Under the pieces are notes generated by a model. It was given only the letters and a program-made list of their open reading frames with translations, was not told the DNA's origin and searched no databases. Below, in pieces: positions 1-9,394 of a DNA stretch of 64,000 nt (position 1 is its first letter; each line of letters begins with the position of its first letter). A program made the position numbers and the translations under genes. The DNA is from Sphingomonas sp. 1F27F7B (GTDB lineage Bacteria; Pseudomonadota; Alphaproteobacteria; Sphingomonadales; Sphingomonadaceae): NCBI RefSeq assembly GCF_005503355.1, contig NZ_SCMK01000016.1, positions 42,941-106,940 of the forward strand, given 5' to 3'.

Positions 1-1209
1 CGACACCTGCTCGACCACTTCGGCGCGGACATTCTCGACAAAGGCGGGATCGTCGTCCGGATAGGGCGCGCAGGCGAACATGAAATCCTGCCACACCAGC
101 AGGCCGAGCCGGTCGCACTCCGCATAGAAGATGTCGTGCTCGTAGATGCCCCCGCCCCAGACGCGAATCATGTTCATATTGGCGCCGACCGCGCGCTCGA
201 GCAGGTCGCGATAGGCGGCATCGGGGATCGCGCCGACGAAGGAACTCGCGGGCACCCAGTTGGCGCCCTTGGCAAAGATCGGGACGCCGTTGAGCACGAA
301 GCGGAAGAAGCTGGCGCCCGGCTCGTCGGGATCCGGCGACTGGTCGATCGCGATGGTGCGGATGCCGACGCGGTGGCGGATCACCCGCCCGTCGCTGGTC
401 GCGACCAGCGTGTAGAGCGGCTGTCCGCCCAGCTCGGCAGTCCACCAGAGCTGGGGGTCGGGCACCGTCATCGCGACCGGGCCCGAGCCCCGCCGGGACG
501 CGGCGGCGACGGGAATGCCCGCGGGATCGAGCAGTTCGACGGCGATGTCGACAGGCCTGGAGAGATCGAGATCGACCGTGACTTCCGCCGCCCCCGCGAT
601 CGAGCGCGTCGTGAAGTTCAGGCTGCGGAGCGTCGCCGCGCGCCGGGGCTCGATCCGCACCGGCTTCCAGATGCCGACGGTCGGCAGGTCGGGCCCCCAG
701 TCCCAGCCCCAGCCGAACTGCGCCTTGCGCATCAGCGTGCGGCGCGAGCGGCTGATCCGATCGGTGAAGACCGGCCAGACGGGCAGCGGCGCGCCGGCGA
801 CCTTCGCGGCGGTGGGGTGGAAGCGGATGGCGAGATCGTGCGTGCCGGGCGCGTGCCCGGACAGGTCGAAGCGCCAGCTGCGGAACATGTTGTCGGCGCT
901 GCCGATCGGCACGCCGTCCAGATGGATGTCGGCAAAGGTGTCGAGACCTTCGAACACCAGCACGGCATCGCCGCCGATCTCGATCCGCGCATGCCACCAC
1001 CATTCGCGGTCGCGCACCCAGGCCGCGGCTGCCTCGTTCCGCCCGGCATAGGGATCGGCGAGCCGGCCCGCCTCGATCAGCGCGCGATAGGTGTCGCCGG
1101 GCGCATCGGCGGGGATCCAGCCCGCGCCCCGCCCCTGCGCGGCGCCGGCGGGCCCGCCTTCGCCGGGCGCAAAATCCCGTATCCGCCAGGCACTGACGAA
1201 TTCGCTCAT
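1..1209 (-). CDS. Glycoside hydrolase family 2, beta-mannosidase-like (C-terminus outside window)
   Basis: The minus-strand frame is open from an ATG at 1209 to the window edge, giving the first 403 residues. The N-terminal part carries the GH2 sugar-binding-domain signature DPYAGRNE followed by WVRDREWWW, the usual pattern of beta-mannosidases, then GLDTFADIHLDG. Near the window edge the frame reads MIRVWGGGIYE, the conserved start of the catalytic TIM barrel, and then YAECDRLGLLVWQDFMFA. The acid/base and nucleophile glutamates would lie further downstream and cannot be seen. The family removes terminal beta-mannose from manno-oligosaccharides. No signal peptide is evident, so it is probably cytoplasmic. 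It ends 140 bp from the TetR gene on the same strand, and whether they share a transcript is unclear. The family call is firm; the mannosidase specificity is inferred from the motifs. Confidence 0.85.
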   Translation of the reverse strand, partial: MSEFVSAWRIRDFAPGEGGPAGAAQGRGAGWIPADAPGDTYRALIEAGRLADPYAGRNEAAAAWVRDREWWWHARIEIGGDAVLVFEGLDTFADIHLDGVPIGSADNMFRSWRFDLSGHAPGTHDLAIRFHPTAAKVAGAPLPVWPVFTDRISRSRRTLMRKAQFGWGWDWGPDLPTVGIWKPVRIEPRRAATLRSLNFTTRSIAGAAEVTVDLDLSRPVDIAVELLDPAGIPVAAASRRGSGPVAMTVPDPQLWWTAELGGQPLYTLVATSDGRVIRHRVGIRTIAIDQSPDPDEPGASFFRFVLNGVPIFAKGANWVPASSFVGAIPDAAYRDLLERAVGANMNMIRVWGGGIYEHDIFYAECDRLGLLVWQDFMFACAPYPDDDPAFVENVRAEVVEQVS

Positions 1210-1349
1210 GATCCAGCCCTCTTCAATTCCGGGCGCGCGCCGATCGGGCGGCGAACGCCTCCGCGTTCACATCACAAGAACATCCGCATTCGTCGGCGCC
1301 GCCATCCTCGCTCGGCGACAACGGGCGCGAACGGGGAGCCCCATGGGGA

Positions 1350-2048
1350 TCAGCCGGCCGCCGCCGCCCGGGCCTCGGCCCGGTCGCGACAGATGCCTTC
1401 GAAGCCGAACGCCAGGAAACGCGCCATGCGCGCCTTCACCGCGGGGAAATCCTCGGACTTGCACAGCCCCTGGGACAGCTGGTCGATGCGGCCGGTGCGG
1501 GCCAGGGTCATCACCAGCGCGCCGGTGACGAAGTGATAGCCCCAGAAAATATCCTCTTCCGGGCACTCCGGCAGCGCCTGCTTGAGCAGCCCGATCAGCT
1601 TGAGCACCACCGGATCGAAATGCTCGTCGAACAGCTTGGCGCCCCAGACCGGCGCCATCGCCACCTGGGCGCCCAGGCCGGCGAAGTTGCGCCAGCCCTC
1701 CCCGCCCTGGATATAGAGATCGAGATCGGTGTCGAGGAACGCGCGCAGCGCCCCCTCCACCGTCGGCTTGCCCCTGCATTCGCCGGCATAGCGATCGAGC
1801 GCCGCCATGCGCTTGTCCGCCGTCACATGGGCGCGGCGGGCGAAGACGGCATCGAACATCGCCTTCTTGTCGTCGAAATAATAATGGAGGAGCGAGGTGT
1901 GGACGTCCGCCTGCTGCGCCACGTCCTTCAGCGTCACGCCATAGAGCCCGCGCTGCGAGAAGAGATATTCCGCCGCGTCGAGGATCACTTCCAGCGTCTC
2001 GGCGCGCTGCTGCGCCTTGGTGCGCCGCTTGGGCTTGGCTTCGGTCAT
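1350..2048 (-). CDS. TetR/AcrR-family transcriptional regulator
   Basis: A 232-residue protein. An N-terminal basic stretch (KPKRRTKAQQRAE) leads into a TetR helix-turn-helix around residues 17-65: VILDAAEYLFSQRGLYGVTL, then KDVAQQADVHTSLLHYYFDDK. The C-terminal two thirds is helical ligand-binding domain with no recognisable ligand signature. I start at 2048 because GGAG sits six bases upstream; an upstream in-frame ATG at 2117 lacks this. The gene lies just downstream of the TonB-dependent receptor on the same strand. The palindromes upstream of that receptor (4453-4496) and of the thiolase operon (13243-13258) are candidate targets, which is inference from proximity. Confidence 0.85.
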   Translation of the reverse strand: MTEAKPKRRTKAQQRAETLEVILDAAEYLFSQRGLYGVTLKDVAQQADVHTSLLHYYFDDKKAMFDAVFARRAHVTADKRMAALDRYAGECRGKPTVEGALRAFLDTDLDLYIQGGEGWRNFAGLGAQVAMAPVWGAKLFDEHFDPVVLKLIGLLKQALPECPEEDIFWGYHFVTGALVMTLARTGRIDQLSQGLCKSEDFPAVKARMARFLAFGFEGICRDRAEARAAAAG

Positions 2049-2191
2049 TGTCGCTCCATCGATCGACGCGCCCCTGCCGCCAGCAATTGCCGAAGAAGAA
2101 AGGCCCGCCTGATCCATGGCTTTTGTCTATCTTGGTCCCGGATGCAAATGCCGCCCCGCGGACCGGCCGGTGCCGGCCCGCGGGCACGGGA

Positions 2192-4399
2192 TCAGAAGGT
2201 GCGGCTGACGCGCAGGCCATATTGGCGCGGCGCGCCGGCAAGGCGGCGATTGCCGTTGATCGCCGCGACATAATGCTCGTCGGTCAGGTTGGTCGAATAG
2301 GCGGCGATCGACCAGGGCCCGGTTGCGAGCGTCAATTGCGCGTTGACGATGTCGCGTGCGCCGATCCGGTCGCCGCGGGCGACGTTCTGGAACAGCGTGC
2401 CCCACACCGCACCGATATGCGCATAGTCCACGCGCGGAGTCAGCGTCGCGTCGCCGCCCAGCGCGATGGCATATTGCGCGCCGGCGCTCAGCGTGAACTT
2501 CGGCGCATAGGCCTGCTCGTTGCCGGTCAGGTCGAGGCAGCGTGCCGTGGTCGGGCCGGTCGCCGGGTTGCAGACGGCGGGCGCCGCGCCGAGCCGGGAA
2601 TCGGCGGCATGGAAGTTGCCGAGCTCCGAATTCGAGACCGAGCCCGACAGGTCGAACGAGAAGGCATCGAAATTGCCCTGGGCCGAGAATTCGACGCCAT
2701 AGAGCTTGGTCTTGCCGGGCACATTGTAGATCGACGAGATGCTGGGCGTCGTCGGATCGACGATGTTGACCTGGAAGCCCTTGTATTCGTTGTAATAGCC
2801 GCCGAGCTGCGTGCGCAGGCGGCCGCCCATGAAGGTGCCCTTCCAGCCGATCTCGTAGTCGGTCACGTCCTCGGCGGCGAAGGCGCGGGGCGGCGCGCCG
2901 ACCAGGTTCGGGCCGTTGAGCCCGCCCGCCTTGCTGCCCGTCGCGACAAAGGCATAGAGGAAGTTGCTGGCGTCGACCGTCCAGTTTAGCGCCACCTTGC
3001 CGTTCAGCTTCTTGTCGGCAGTGAAGTCGTGCTGGGCGAGCTGGAGCGGCGGATATTGCGGCGTGGTCGACACCGCGTCGTTGCGCGACGTGGTGCGCGA
3101 CCAGCGCGCGCCGACGGTGAGCTGCAGCCCCTTGGTCAGCTCGTAGCCGACCTGGCCGAACGCAGCGAGCGCGGTCTTGGGATTGGTGCCTTCGATCGCC
3201 ACGTCGATCAGCACCGGGAACAGGTTGGGCGTCACGTCGCTGAAATAGCCGCCCTTGGGAATGATGATCTTGTCGCTCTGCCAATAGCCGCCGAGCACCC
3301 AGGTGAAGGGGCCGGTGTCGGGCGAGACGATGTTGAATTCCTGCGACCAGATCTCCTCGCTGATCTTGTCGTGGAACGCCGTCTGCGGCGCGGCCAGGCT
3401 GGGCGCGTTGGCGGTGCCGTCGGAGTCATAGTCGATCTGGGTGGTGCCGCGCTGATAGCCGCTGATCGAGCGCAGGGTCACGCCGCCATCGGTGGTATAG
3501 GCCATGTTGAGCACGATGCGGCCGAACTCGTCGCGCCCGTTCAGATAGGTGTTGTTGGCGACGTTGAGCGGATCGCCGGTGGCGGTCGCCGGGCCGGCGG
3601 GCAGGCCGCCATATTCGATGTTGTTATAGTCGCCCTTCAGCAGCACGCGGAAGTTCGCGTTGGGCTGCCAGAGCATGCTGGCGCGACCGCTATAGTCGCG
3701 GCGGTTGCCGGGGTTGCCGGTCCAGGGACCGCTCACATTGTAGAAGGTGTCGCGGCGCTCCATGTTGCCGGCGAAGCGGAATGCCAGCGTGTCGCTCGCC
3801 GGCAGGTTGACCGCGCCCTGGAGCTTGATGTCGTTATAGTTGCCGTACTGGGCGAGCGCATAGCCCTTCACCATGTCGGTCGACGGGTTCACTTCGGTGA
3901 TGAACACCGCGCCGCCAGTGGCGTTGCCGCCCGCGAACGTGCCCTGCGGGCCGCGCAGCACCTCGACGCTGGCGATGTCGTAATAGGGCTCGGACTGGAA
4001 ATAGCCCGGCAGCGTGGCGACGCCGTCGCGATAGGTGACGACGCCGACACCGATGGCGCTGGTCTGCTCGGTCTTGCCGATGCCGCGGATGTTGAACGCA
4101 TTGCCCTGGCCGGTGGTGTTGACGGTGAGCGAGGGCGTGGCGAACTGGAGCTGCTCGACGCCGTTGACGCTCTTCTTCACCAGATCGTCGCCGGTCAGCA
4201 CCGTGGCGGCGACGCCGGTGCGCTGCAGGCTGGTCGAGCGGCGCTCGGCAGTGACGACGATCTCGTTCGAATGGTCGACGGGCGCATCCGCCTGGGCGGC
4301 CGGCGCGGGATCGGTGGTGGTGGCGGCGGTCTGCGCCTGCGCGGCGCCCGCGCTCATCAATGCGACGGCAGAAACCGTCAGCCAGCAAAAGGCCTTCAT
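2192..4399 (-). CDS. TonB-dependent outer-membrane receptor
   Basis: A 735-residue receptor with signal peptide (MKAFCWLTVSAVALMSAGAAQAQ region, cleavage near residue 23). A TonB-box-like stretch with EIVVTAERRSTSLQRTG at about 46-62 begins the plug, which contains the typical GIGKTEQTSAIGVGV and VEVLRGPQGTFAGGNATGGAVFI segments. The rest is a 22-strand barrel ending in aromatic Phe (RVSRTF). Such receptors import bulky substrates using the proton-motive force through TonB-ExbBD. No substrate is given by sequence, but the gene is beside a TetR regulator and shares a palindrome with the thiolase operon, so a hydrophobic or ester substrate used by this cluster is plausible. Start ATG 4399 has GGGAGGATAGC just upstream. 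Confidence 0.9.
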   Translation of the reverse strand: MKAFCWLTVSAVALMSAGAAQAQTAATTTDPAPAAQADAPVDHSNEIVVTAERRSTSLQRTGVAATVLTGDDLVKKSVNGVEQLQFATPSLTVNTTGQGNAFNIRGIGKTEQTSAIGVGVVTYRDGVATLPGYFQSEPYYDIASVEVLRGPQGTFAGGNATGGAVFITEVNPSTDMVKGYALAQYGNYNDIKLQGAVNLPASDTLAFRFAGNMERRDTFYNVSGPWTGNPGNRRDYSGRASMLWQPNANFRVLLKGDYNNIEYGGLPAGPATATGDPLNVANNTYLNGRDEFGRIVLNMAYTTDGGVTLRSISGYQRGTTQIDYDSDGTANAPSLAAPQTAFHDKISEEIWSQEFNIVSPDTGPFTWVLGGYWQSDKIIIPKGGYFSDVTPNLFPVLIDVAIEGTNPKTALAAFGQVGYELTKGLQLTVGARWSRTTSRNDAVSTTPQYPPLQLAQHDFTADKKLNGKVALNWTVDASNFLYAFVATGSKAGGLNGPNLVGAPPRAFAAEDVTDYEIGWKGTFMGGRLRTQLGGYYNEYKGFQVNIVDPTTPSISSIYNVPGKTKLYGVEFSAQGNFDAFSFDLSGSVSNSELGNFHAADSRLGAAPAVCNPATGPTTARCLDLTGNEQAYAPKFTLSAGAQYAIALGGDATLTPRVDYAHIGAVWGTLFQNVARGDRIGARDIVNAQLTLATGPWSIAAYSTNLTDEHYVAAINGNRRLAGAPRQYGLRVSRTF

Positions 4400-4452
4400 G
4401 CTATCCTCCCAAGAGCGCCCCTCTTTGCGAGGTGGCGTTGCGACTCAACTTA

Positions 4453-4496
4453 CTGACTCACGAATCAAGTTGAACATTCATTGATTCATAAATCAA
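4453..4496. promoter_or_regulatory. Candidate operator pair upstream of the TonB-dependent receptor
   Basis: At 4481-4496 lies the palindrome TTGATTCATAAATCAA (consensus TTGATTYATRAATCAA). A second, weaker copy CTGACTCACGAATCAA at 4453-4468 matches 12 of 16 positions, with centres 28 bp apart. The stretch is strikingly AT-rich for this genome and lies 54-97 bp upstream of the receptor start. A 14/16 match recurs at 13243-13258 upstream of the thiolase operon. The nearby TetR regulator is the obvious candidate binder, but this is not shown by sequence alone. Confidence 0.55.
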
Positions 4497-4504
4497 GATC
4501 ATAA

Positions 4505-6145
4505 TCAGGCAGCCGCGGCGGGATCCGTCCCGAAGCGGCGGCGCAGCGCCTGCTTGTCGATCTTGCCGGTCATCGCGAGCGGCATGCACTCCACCCGCTC
4601 GATCGCATCGGGCATCCACCAGCGCGGGACGGCGCCGTCGAGCGCGGCGCGGATCTCCGCGTCGGTCGCGCCCTGCCCCTCCGCTTCGATCACCAGCACC
4701 GGGCGCTCGGTCCATTTGGCATGCGCCCGCCCGATCACTGCGACCAGCGAGACGCCCGGCAGGCCGCCGACGATCGCTTCGATCTCGCCCGGGTTGATCC
4801 ATTCGCCGCCCGACTTGATCAGGTCCTTGGCCCGGCCGGTGATCGCGAGATTGCCCTCGGCGTCGATCGTCGCGAGATCGCCGGTGTCGAACCAGCCCTG
4901 GGCGTCGGTCGCCGGAGTTTCCTGGCCGAAATAGCAATGGACGGTGCCCGATCCGCGGACCTGGAGATGCCCCTCCACGCCGCGCTGCGCCGCAAGCTCG
5001 CCGCCCTCGGCATCGACCAGCCGCAGGTCGACGCCCAGCGGCGGGCGGCCGGCGATGCTGGCCCGGCCGGCATTCCCCGGCGGAGTCACCGTGCCGAGCG
5101 GCGCGAGCTCGGTCATGCCCCAACTGGTCTGGACGCGGACGCCCAGGCGTGCCTCGATCCGGTCGATCAGCGCCTGGGGCACGCCCGAGCCGCCGAGCAG
5201 CACGCGCCGGAGCGAGGGCAGCGCCGTGCCAGTCTGCTCGAGATGCTCGATCAGCCCGAGCCACACGGTCGGCACGCCCACCGCCAGCGTGACACCTTCG
5301 CTGCGGATCAGCGCGGCCAGGCTGGCGCCGTCATTGTGGCGGCCCGAAAACACCAGCCGCGCCCCCGAAGCCGGCGCAGCGAAGGGCAGGCCCCAGCCAT
5401 TGGCGTGGAACATCGGCACGGCGGCGAGGATTGAATCGCCCGCATTGATCCCCATCACATCGCTCTGCAGCAGCGAGAGCGTGACCAGATAGTTGCAGCG
5501 ATGGCTATAGGGCACGCCCTTGGGCGCGCCGGTCGTGCCCGAGGTGAAGCAGAGGCCCGCTTCCTCGCGCTCGGAAAAGCCGCCCCATTCCAGCGCCTTG
5601 CCATGCTCGGCGAGCAACTCCTGCTGCGTCCGCACCGGCACCGCGCCGCAATCGGGCAGCGGGAAATCGGCGCCGGGCTCGTCCAGGATCAGCACCTGCG
5701 CGATGCCCGGGCACAGCCGCACCAGTTCCTCGACCACCGCGCCCTGATCGGGGCTGGCGGCGAGCAGCCGGTCGCCCGCCTTACGCCCCATGTCGGCAAG
5801 CTGCGCGACGCCCAGGCGCGGGTTGAGCGTGTGGCAGCTCACCCCCATGCCGAACGCCGCATACCAGCATTCCATATGGCCCTGGCTGTTCCAGGCGAGG
5901 GTGGCGATGCGGTCGCCGCGCGCGATGCCGAGCGCCGCGAAGGCACCGGAGAGCAAGTTGCTGCGCTCCCGCAACGCCGCATAGTCGATCCGCGCAACCG
6001 GGCCGCCAGCCCCGCCGCCGGTGACCACCTGCCCCTGCGGATGCCATTTGGCGGCGTGGGCGAGGAACTTGTCGAGCGTCAGCTCATAGGGCTGCAACCG
6101 CTCCAGTTCCCGCGCACCCCCCGCCCGGAGCTGCCCCTCATGCAT
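4505..6145 (-). CDS. AMP-dependent acyl-CoA synthetase/ligase
   Basis: A 546-residue member of the adenylate-forming superfamily that activates a carboxylic acid to its CoA thioester using ATP. The phosphate-binding loop TSGTTGAPKGVPYSH is near residue 190, followed by SWGMTEL, GWFDTGDLATID, and the C-terminal catalytic-lysine motif MTGKIDKQALR. The overall pattern is like medium/long-chain fatty acyl-CoA ligases (AlkK type). I use the ATG at 6145 (GGAGAG upstream). The frame can be read back to a TTG at 6214, but that TTG is the first part of a TTGACA -35 element. Its promoter block is nearly identical to that of the thiolase operon (13232-13251), which suggests co-expression: ligase activation followed by dehydrogenase and thiolase steps. 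Confidence 0.88.
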   Translation of the reverse strand: MHEGQLRAGGARELERLQPYELTLDKFLAHAAKWHPQGQVVTGGGAGGPVARIDYAALRERSNLLSGAFAALGIARGDRIATLAWNSQGHMECWYAAFGMGVSCHTLNPRLGVAQLADMGRKAGDRLLAASPDQGAVVEELVRLCPGIAQVLILDEPGADFPLPDCGAVPVRTQQELLAEHGKALEWGGFSEREEAGLCFTSGTTGAPKGVPYSHRCNYLVTLSLLQSDVMGINAGDSILAAVPMFHANGWGLPFAAPASGARLVFSGRHNDGASLAALIRSEGVTLAVGVPTVWLGLIEHLEQTGTALPSLRRVLLGGSGVPQALIDRIEARLGVRVQTSWGMTELAPLGTVTPPGNAGRASIAGRPPLGVDLRLVDAEGGELAAQRGVEGHLQVRGSGTVHCYFGQETPATDAQGWFDTGDLATIDAEGNLAITGRAKDLIKSGGEWINPGEIEAIVGGLPGVSLVAVIGRAHAKWTERPVLVIEAEGQGATDAEIRAALDGAVPRWWMPDAIERVECMPLAMTGKIDKQALRRRFGTDPAAAA

Positions 6146-6205
6146 GCCAACGCTCTCCAAAACCTGTGTCTTTTTCTCTCCCCTTGGATGGCACCGGCTC
6201 CGATC

Positions 6206-6225
6206 GCCTGTCAATCTTCATTTAT
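6206..6225 (-). promoter_or_regulatory. Promoter block shared with the thiolase operon
   Basis: The 20-mer GCCTGTCAATCTTCATTTAT is 19/20 identical to 13232-13251. Read on the minus strand it contains TTGACA (positions 6214-6209), a consensus -35 element, preceded by AATGAAGA. In the 13-kb copy the upstream part merges into a full palindrome; here only one half-site is kept (AAATGAA), the other half being degenerate. It drives the acyl-CoA ligase gene. Confidence 0.5.
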
Positions 6226-6300
6226 TTTCTAGTGAATTTGCTTGTGCGCTGATATGCAGCCTGCGAGCGCCGGAAACACGGCGCCGATGGGAGAGTGCCG

Positions 6301-6636
6301 ATGAAGGCTGGACGACCGCGCCTCGCCGCGCGCCGAAGCGCCATGCCCTGGCTGCTGATGCTCGCACTCGCCGGTTGCGACCGGAGCGAGCCGGAAGCGG
6401 GCGCGGTGATCGTGCCGCCGCGTACCGCCGCCACGCCGGCCCCCGCGCCCGTCACCTCCGCGCCATTGCGCACCGCCGATCACATCGAGCGACTGCCGAG
6501 CGCGGCGCCCACCGCGCCGGCACAGGCACCGCCCGCGAAGATGCAGGTGCGCAAGGACTTCACCGATCCCCCGCTTCCCGCCGAGCTCAAGGACGATGGC
6601 GGGCTGAAGCCGCTACCGCCACCGCCCCCGCGCTGA
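6301..6636 (+). CDS. Small proline-rich lipoprotein
   Basis: A 111-residue protein with a short basic N-terminus, a hydrophobic segment and the lipobox LALAGC (Cys near residue 26), so it is predicted to be a lipoprotein. The mature part is rich in Pro and Ala (an APAPVTSAP-like stretch and a terminal LPPPPPR) and has no domain I recognise. Start ATG 6301 has GGGAGAGTGCCG directly upstream. It sits 49 bp before the secreted esterase and probably shares its transcript. Divergent from the acyl-CoA ligase. Function unknown. Confidence 0.6.
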   Translation: MKAGRPRLAARRSAMPWLLMLALAGCDRSEPEAGAVIVPPRTAATPAPAPVTSAPLRTADHIERLPSAAPTAPAQAPPAKMQVRKDFTDPPLPAELKDDGGLKPLPPPPPR

Positions 6637-6685
6637 GCCGGGCGACGGAAGGAAGAACAGAACCAACAGGAGAGGAGAAACTGCA

Positions 6686-7645
6686 ATGAAGGCACGTCTT
6701 TCGCGTTTCCGGCTGTCTTGGGCCGCGCTGCTTCTGGCATTCGCCACGGCATGCTTCGCCAGCCCCGCGGCAGCGGCGCCCTGCACGGGCATCTGCTTCA
6801 CCCCCGGGGACTATTCGATCACGACGCTGCACAAGGGGCTGCTGCGCAACTATCTGGTGCATGTTCCCGCCAGCTATACCGGCCGCCAGGCCGTGCCGCT
6901 GCTGCTCGACTTCCACGGCTTCAGCAAGGACGCGAGCAACGAGCGGCAATGGTCCGGCCAGCTCGCCGAATCCGACAGGCGCGGCTTCATCGCCGTCTGG
7001 CCGAACGGCGTGAGCCTGTCGTGGAACGCCTATGGCTGCTGCTTCCTGGGCGACGCGCTCAACATCGACGACGTCAGCTTCAACCGCGCGATCATCACCG
7101 CGATGAAGGCCTATGCCAATATCGACGGCGACCGCGTGTTCGTGACCGGCATCTCGAACGGCGGCGGCATGGCGCAACGCATGGCCTGCGAAGCGGCGGA
7201 CCTGATCCGCGCCGCGGTCTCGGTCTCCTATCCGCTCAACCGCGAGACGTGCAGCCCGGCCCGGCCGATCGGCATGTGGGAAATCGCCGGCACCGCCGAC
7301 ACGACGATCAGCTATGACGGCAACACCGCGCCGCTGGGACTGCCCAACGACCTGGCCGGCATTCCGCTGGGCGTGCAGGGCGCGCGCGCCAGCCTCGCCG
7401 CCTGGAAGCGGATCCTGGGCTGCAGCGACGACCTGTCTCGCGAGCAGCTTCCCGATGGCTCGCATTATGCCGGTTCGCGGTTCGAGGAATATCGCAACTG
7501 CAACGGCGGCGTGCGCACCGGGCTGGTGTCGATCGCGAACGGCGGGCACGTCCTCTACAACGGCTATACCGAGCTGGGCAGCAATCCCGACAAGGCGCCG
7601 ATCGACGTCGCCCCCTATATCTGGGACCATTTCTTCAACCTCTGA
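6686..7645 (+). CDS. Secreted PHB-depolymerase/feruloyl-esterase-like hydrolase (CE1/LpqC family)
   Basis: A 319-residue alpha/beta hydrolase with a signal peptide (cleavage near residue 31). The fold markers are LLLDFHGFSKDASN (oxyanion region), VWPNG, and the nucleophile elbow GISNGGG with Ser157; the family's usual Asp is in the GTADTTISYDG region and the His in ANGGHVLYNG. Several cysteines suggest disulfides, as in exported members. The family cleaves ester bonds in polyhydroxyalkanoates or feruloylated polysaccharides; sequence does not decide between them. A strong AGGAGAGGAG ribosome site precedes the ATG at 6686. Context (receptor, MFS, acyl-CoA ligase, esterases) suggests release of an acid that is then imported and activated. 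Confidence 0.85.
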   Translation: MKARLSRFRLSWAALLLAFATACFASPAAAAPCTGICFTPGDYSITTLHKGLLRNYLVHVPASYTGRQAVPLLLDFHGFSKDASNERQWSGQLAESDRRGFIAVWPNGVSLSWNAYGCCFLGDALNIDDVSFNRAIITAMKAYANIDGDRVFVTGISNGGGMAQRMACEAADLIRAAVSVSYPLNRETCSPARPIGMWEIAGTADTTISYDGNTAPLGLPNDLAGIPLGVQGARASLAAWKRILGCSDDLSREQLPDGSHYAGSRFEEYRNCNGGVRTGLVSIANGGHVLYNGYTELGSNPDKAPIDVAPYIWDHFFNL

Positions 7646-7706
7646 CCGACGCGCTGCCGGGCGGCGCGCGTCGCCCGGCAGCCGATCGCCGACCAAAGGA
7701 ACGATC

Positions 7707-9065
7707 GTGCTCCAACCGACCGACGCGGCCGATGCGGCCGATGCCTCACCCTCCGCGCCGCCCTCGGCCGCGATCCGCCCGACCAAATGGGGCGTCATCT
7801 GGCTGCTGACGCTCACGCTGTTCTCCGCGCTGACTGTGGGCGGGCTGCTCAGCCCCTTGCAGGAAGCGGTGAAGGCCGAGTTGCACCTCACCGATCTCGA
7901 CATCGGCCTGCTCGCGGGCGGGGCGACCGCGATCCCGATCGCGCTGCTGTCGCTGCCGATCGCCTGGCTGGTGGATCACAGCACGCGCACGCGCCTGCTG
8001 ATCATTCTCGCCTCCTTCTGGGCGATCGGGACGATCGGGACGGCCTTTGCCCCGAACTTCGCCGGGCTGTTCGCCGCGCGGCTGATTGCCGGAATCGGCG
8101 CGGGCACGGCGTTCCCGGTGCTGATCTCCCTCCTCGCCGATGTCTGCATGCCCGATCGTCGCGGACGCTCGATGCTGCTGGTGTCGATCGGCGCCTGGGC
8201 CGGCGCGGCGGCGGCGTTTGCGATCGGCGGCTCGCTGTTCGGCTATCTGACCAGCCATCCGGGTGCCGGCCTGCTCGGCATGACGCCGTGGCGCGAAGTC
8301 CATCTGCTGGTGGGCGTCGGCGCGGCGCTCGCGGTGCTGCCGCTCTTCCTCATCAAGGAGCCGCCGCGCTACGAAGTGGAGCAGACCAGCGTTTCGCTGC
8401 GCCTGGCGATGGACGCCTTCTGGCGGCGTCGCAAGTTCCTGGGCCCGCTGCTCGCCGGGCAGTTGACCGGCGGCATGGCCGAGGGCGCGGCGGCGATCTG
8501 GATGGGATCGCTGCTCATCCGCCAATATGGTCAGGCGCCCGGTTCGTTCGGCGGCTGGGTGGGTGGCGTGATCCTGGGATCGGGCATCATCGGATCGATC
8601 ATCGGCGGCTTCGCCGCGGACGCGGCGGGCAAGCTCAAGATGCGCGGCGCCATCCTGCTGCCCGCTGCGATCGCAACGGCGCTGACCATTCCGGCAGGCG
8701 CCTTTTCGATCATGCCGACCGTCACCGGCTTTGCCTGGACGCTGTTCGCGCTGCTGGTGGGCGGGACGATCGTCAATCTGGTCTCCTCGGCGGCGATCGC
8801 GGTGCTGATCCCGAACGAGGACCGCGCCGTGACGCTGGCGGGCATGAAGATCGCCGGCACGATGGTCGGCGCGGGCGTCGCCCCGCCGCTCGTCGTCTGG
8901 CTCTCGACCTTCAGCACGGGCAAATGGGGCCTGGGCGAAGCGGTGGCGATCATGGGCGTGGTGACCGGCGCGATGTCGCTGGCCGGCTTCTGGATCGCGA
9001 TGCGCAACGCACCGCAGGAAGTCGCGCTCGATCCGAACGCGAAGATGATCCCGGCCGCGGCATGA
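7707..9065 (+). CDS. MFS transporter
   Basis: A 452-residue major facilitator with 12 predicted membrane segments. Loop motifs include WLVDHSTRTRLL between TM2 and TM3 (motif-A position) and MPDRRGRSMLL later in the first half; a central cytoplasmic loop follows FLIKEPPRYEVEQ. I choose GTG 7707 as start because AAAGGA lies six bases upstream; the frame is open further back but that sequence is the esterase read in another frame. It follows the secreted esterase by 61 bp and is a reasonable exporter/importer for the acid product of that enzyme, which is inference from position. Substrate not known. Confidence 0.85.
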   Translation: MLQPTDAADAADASPSAPPSAAIRPTKWGVIWLLTLTLFSALTVGGLLSPLQEAVKAELHLTDLDIGLLAGGATAIPIALLSLPIAWLVDHSTRTRLLIILASFWAIGTIGTAFAPNFAGLFAARLIAGIGAGTAFPVLISLLADVCMPDRRGRSMLLVSIGAWAGAAAAFAIGGSLFGYLTSHPGAGLLGMTPWREVHLLVGVGAALAVLPLFLIKEPPRYEVEQTSVSLRLAMDAFWRRRKFLGPLLAGQLTGGMAEGAAAIWMGSLLIRQYGQAPGSFGGWVGGVILGSGIIGSIIGGFAADAAGKLKMRGAILLPAAIATALTIPAGAFSIMPTVTGFAWTLFALLVGGTIVNLVSSAAIAVLIPNEDRAVTLAGMKIAGTMVGAGVAPPLVVWLSTFSTGKWGLGEAVAIMGVVTGAMSLAGFWIAMRNAPQEVALDPNAKMIPAAA

Positions 9066-9201
9066 AGTCGTGCGCCGCATCTGCGCGTGTCGAAGGACGA
9101 CATGCCCCTCCCCGGAGAGGGGCATCTGCACGCCGATCGGCTTCACGATCGCGATGTCGAAGGCGCCGGTTCGGTGTCGGCAGTAGGGATGGTCCAACAA
9201 C

Positions 9202-9284
9202 CGTCATCCCCGCGCAGGCGGGGATCCAGAGTCACGAGGGATACGGCAGAGAAACCCTGGGTCCCCGCCTGCGCGGGGATGACG
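9202..9284. repeat. REP/BIME-like palindromic element
   Basis: CGTCATCCCCGCGCAGGCGG begins the left half and the right half ends with GCCTGCGCGGGGATGACG, an almost perfect inverted repeat of about 28 bp arms around a 28-bp centre. The same unit recurs at 33575-33710, 36101-36235 and 58036-58171. It is the most notable thing in the 329-bp gene-free stretch 9066-9394, which otherwise shows only small GC-rich hairpins (CCCCTCCCCGGAGAGGGG near 9105). Confidence 0.85.
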
Positions 9285-9394
9285 AAGGAGAGTATGATCC
9301 GACTTGTTCCGGGGTGACGGACGTTTCTCGCGAGCCGCCCTTCTGGAATTGCAAACGCCGATCCGGCCTGACGCCTCCCTGGCAGGGAGGGGAA

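Noticed and set aside
6146..6214. Longer N-terminus for the acyl-CoA ligase starting at TTG 6214
   Set aside because: The TTG is part of the TTGACA -35 element that is shared with the thiolase operon, so transcription must begin downstream of it.
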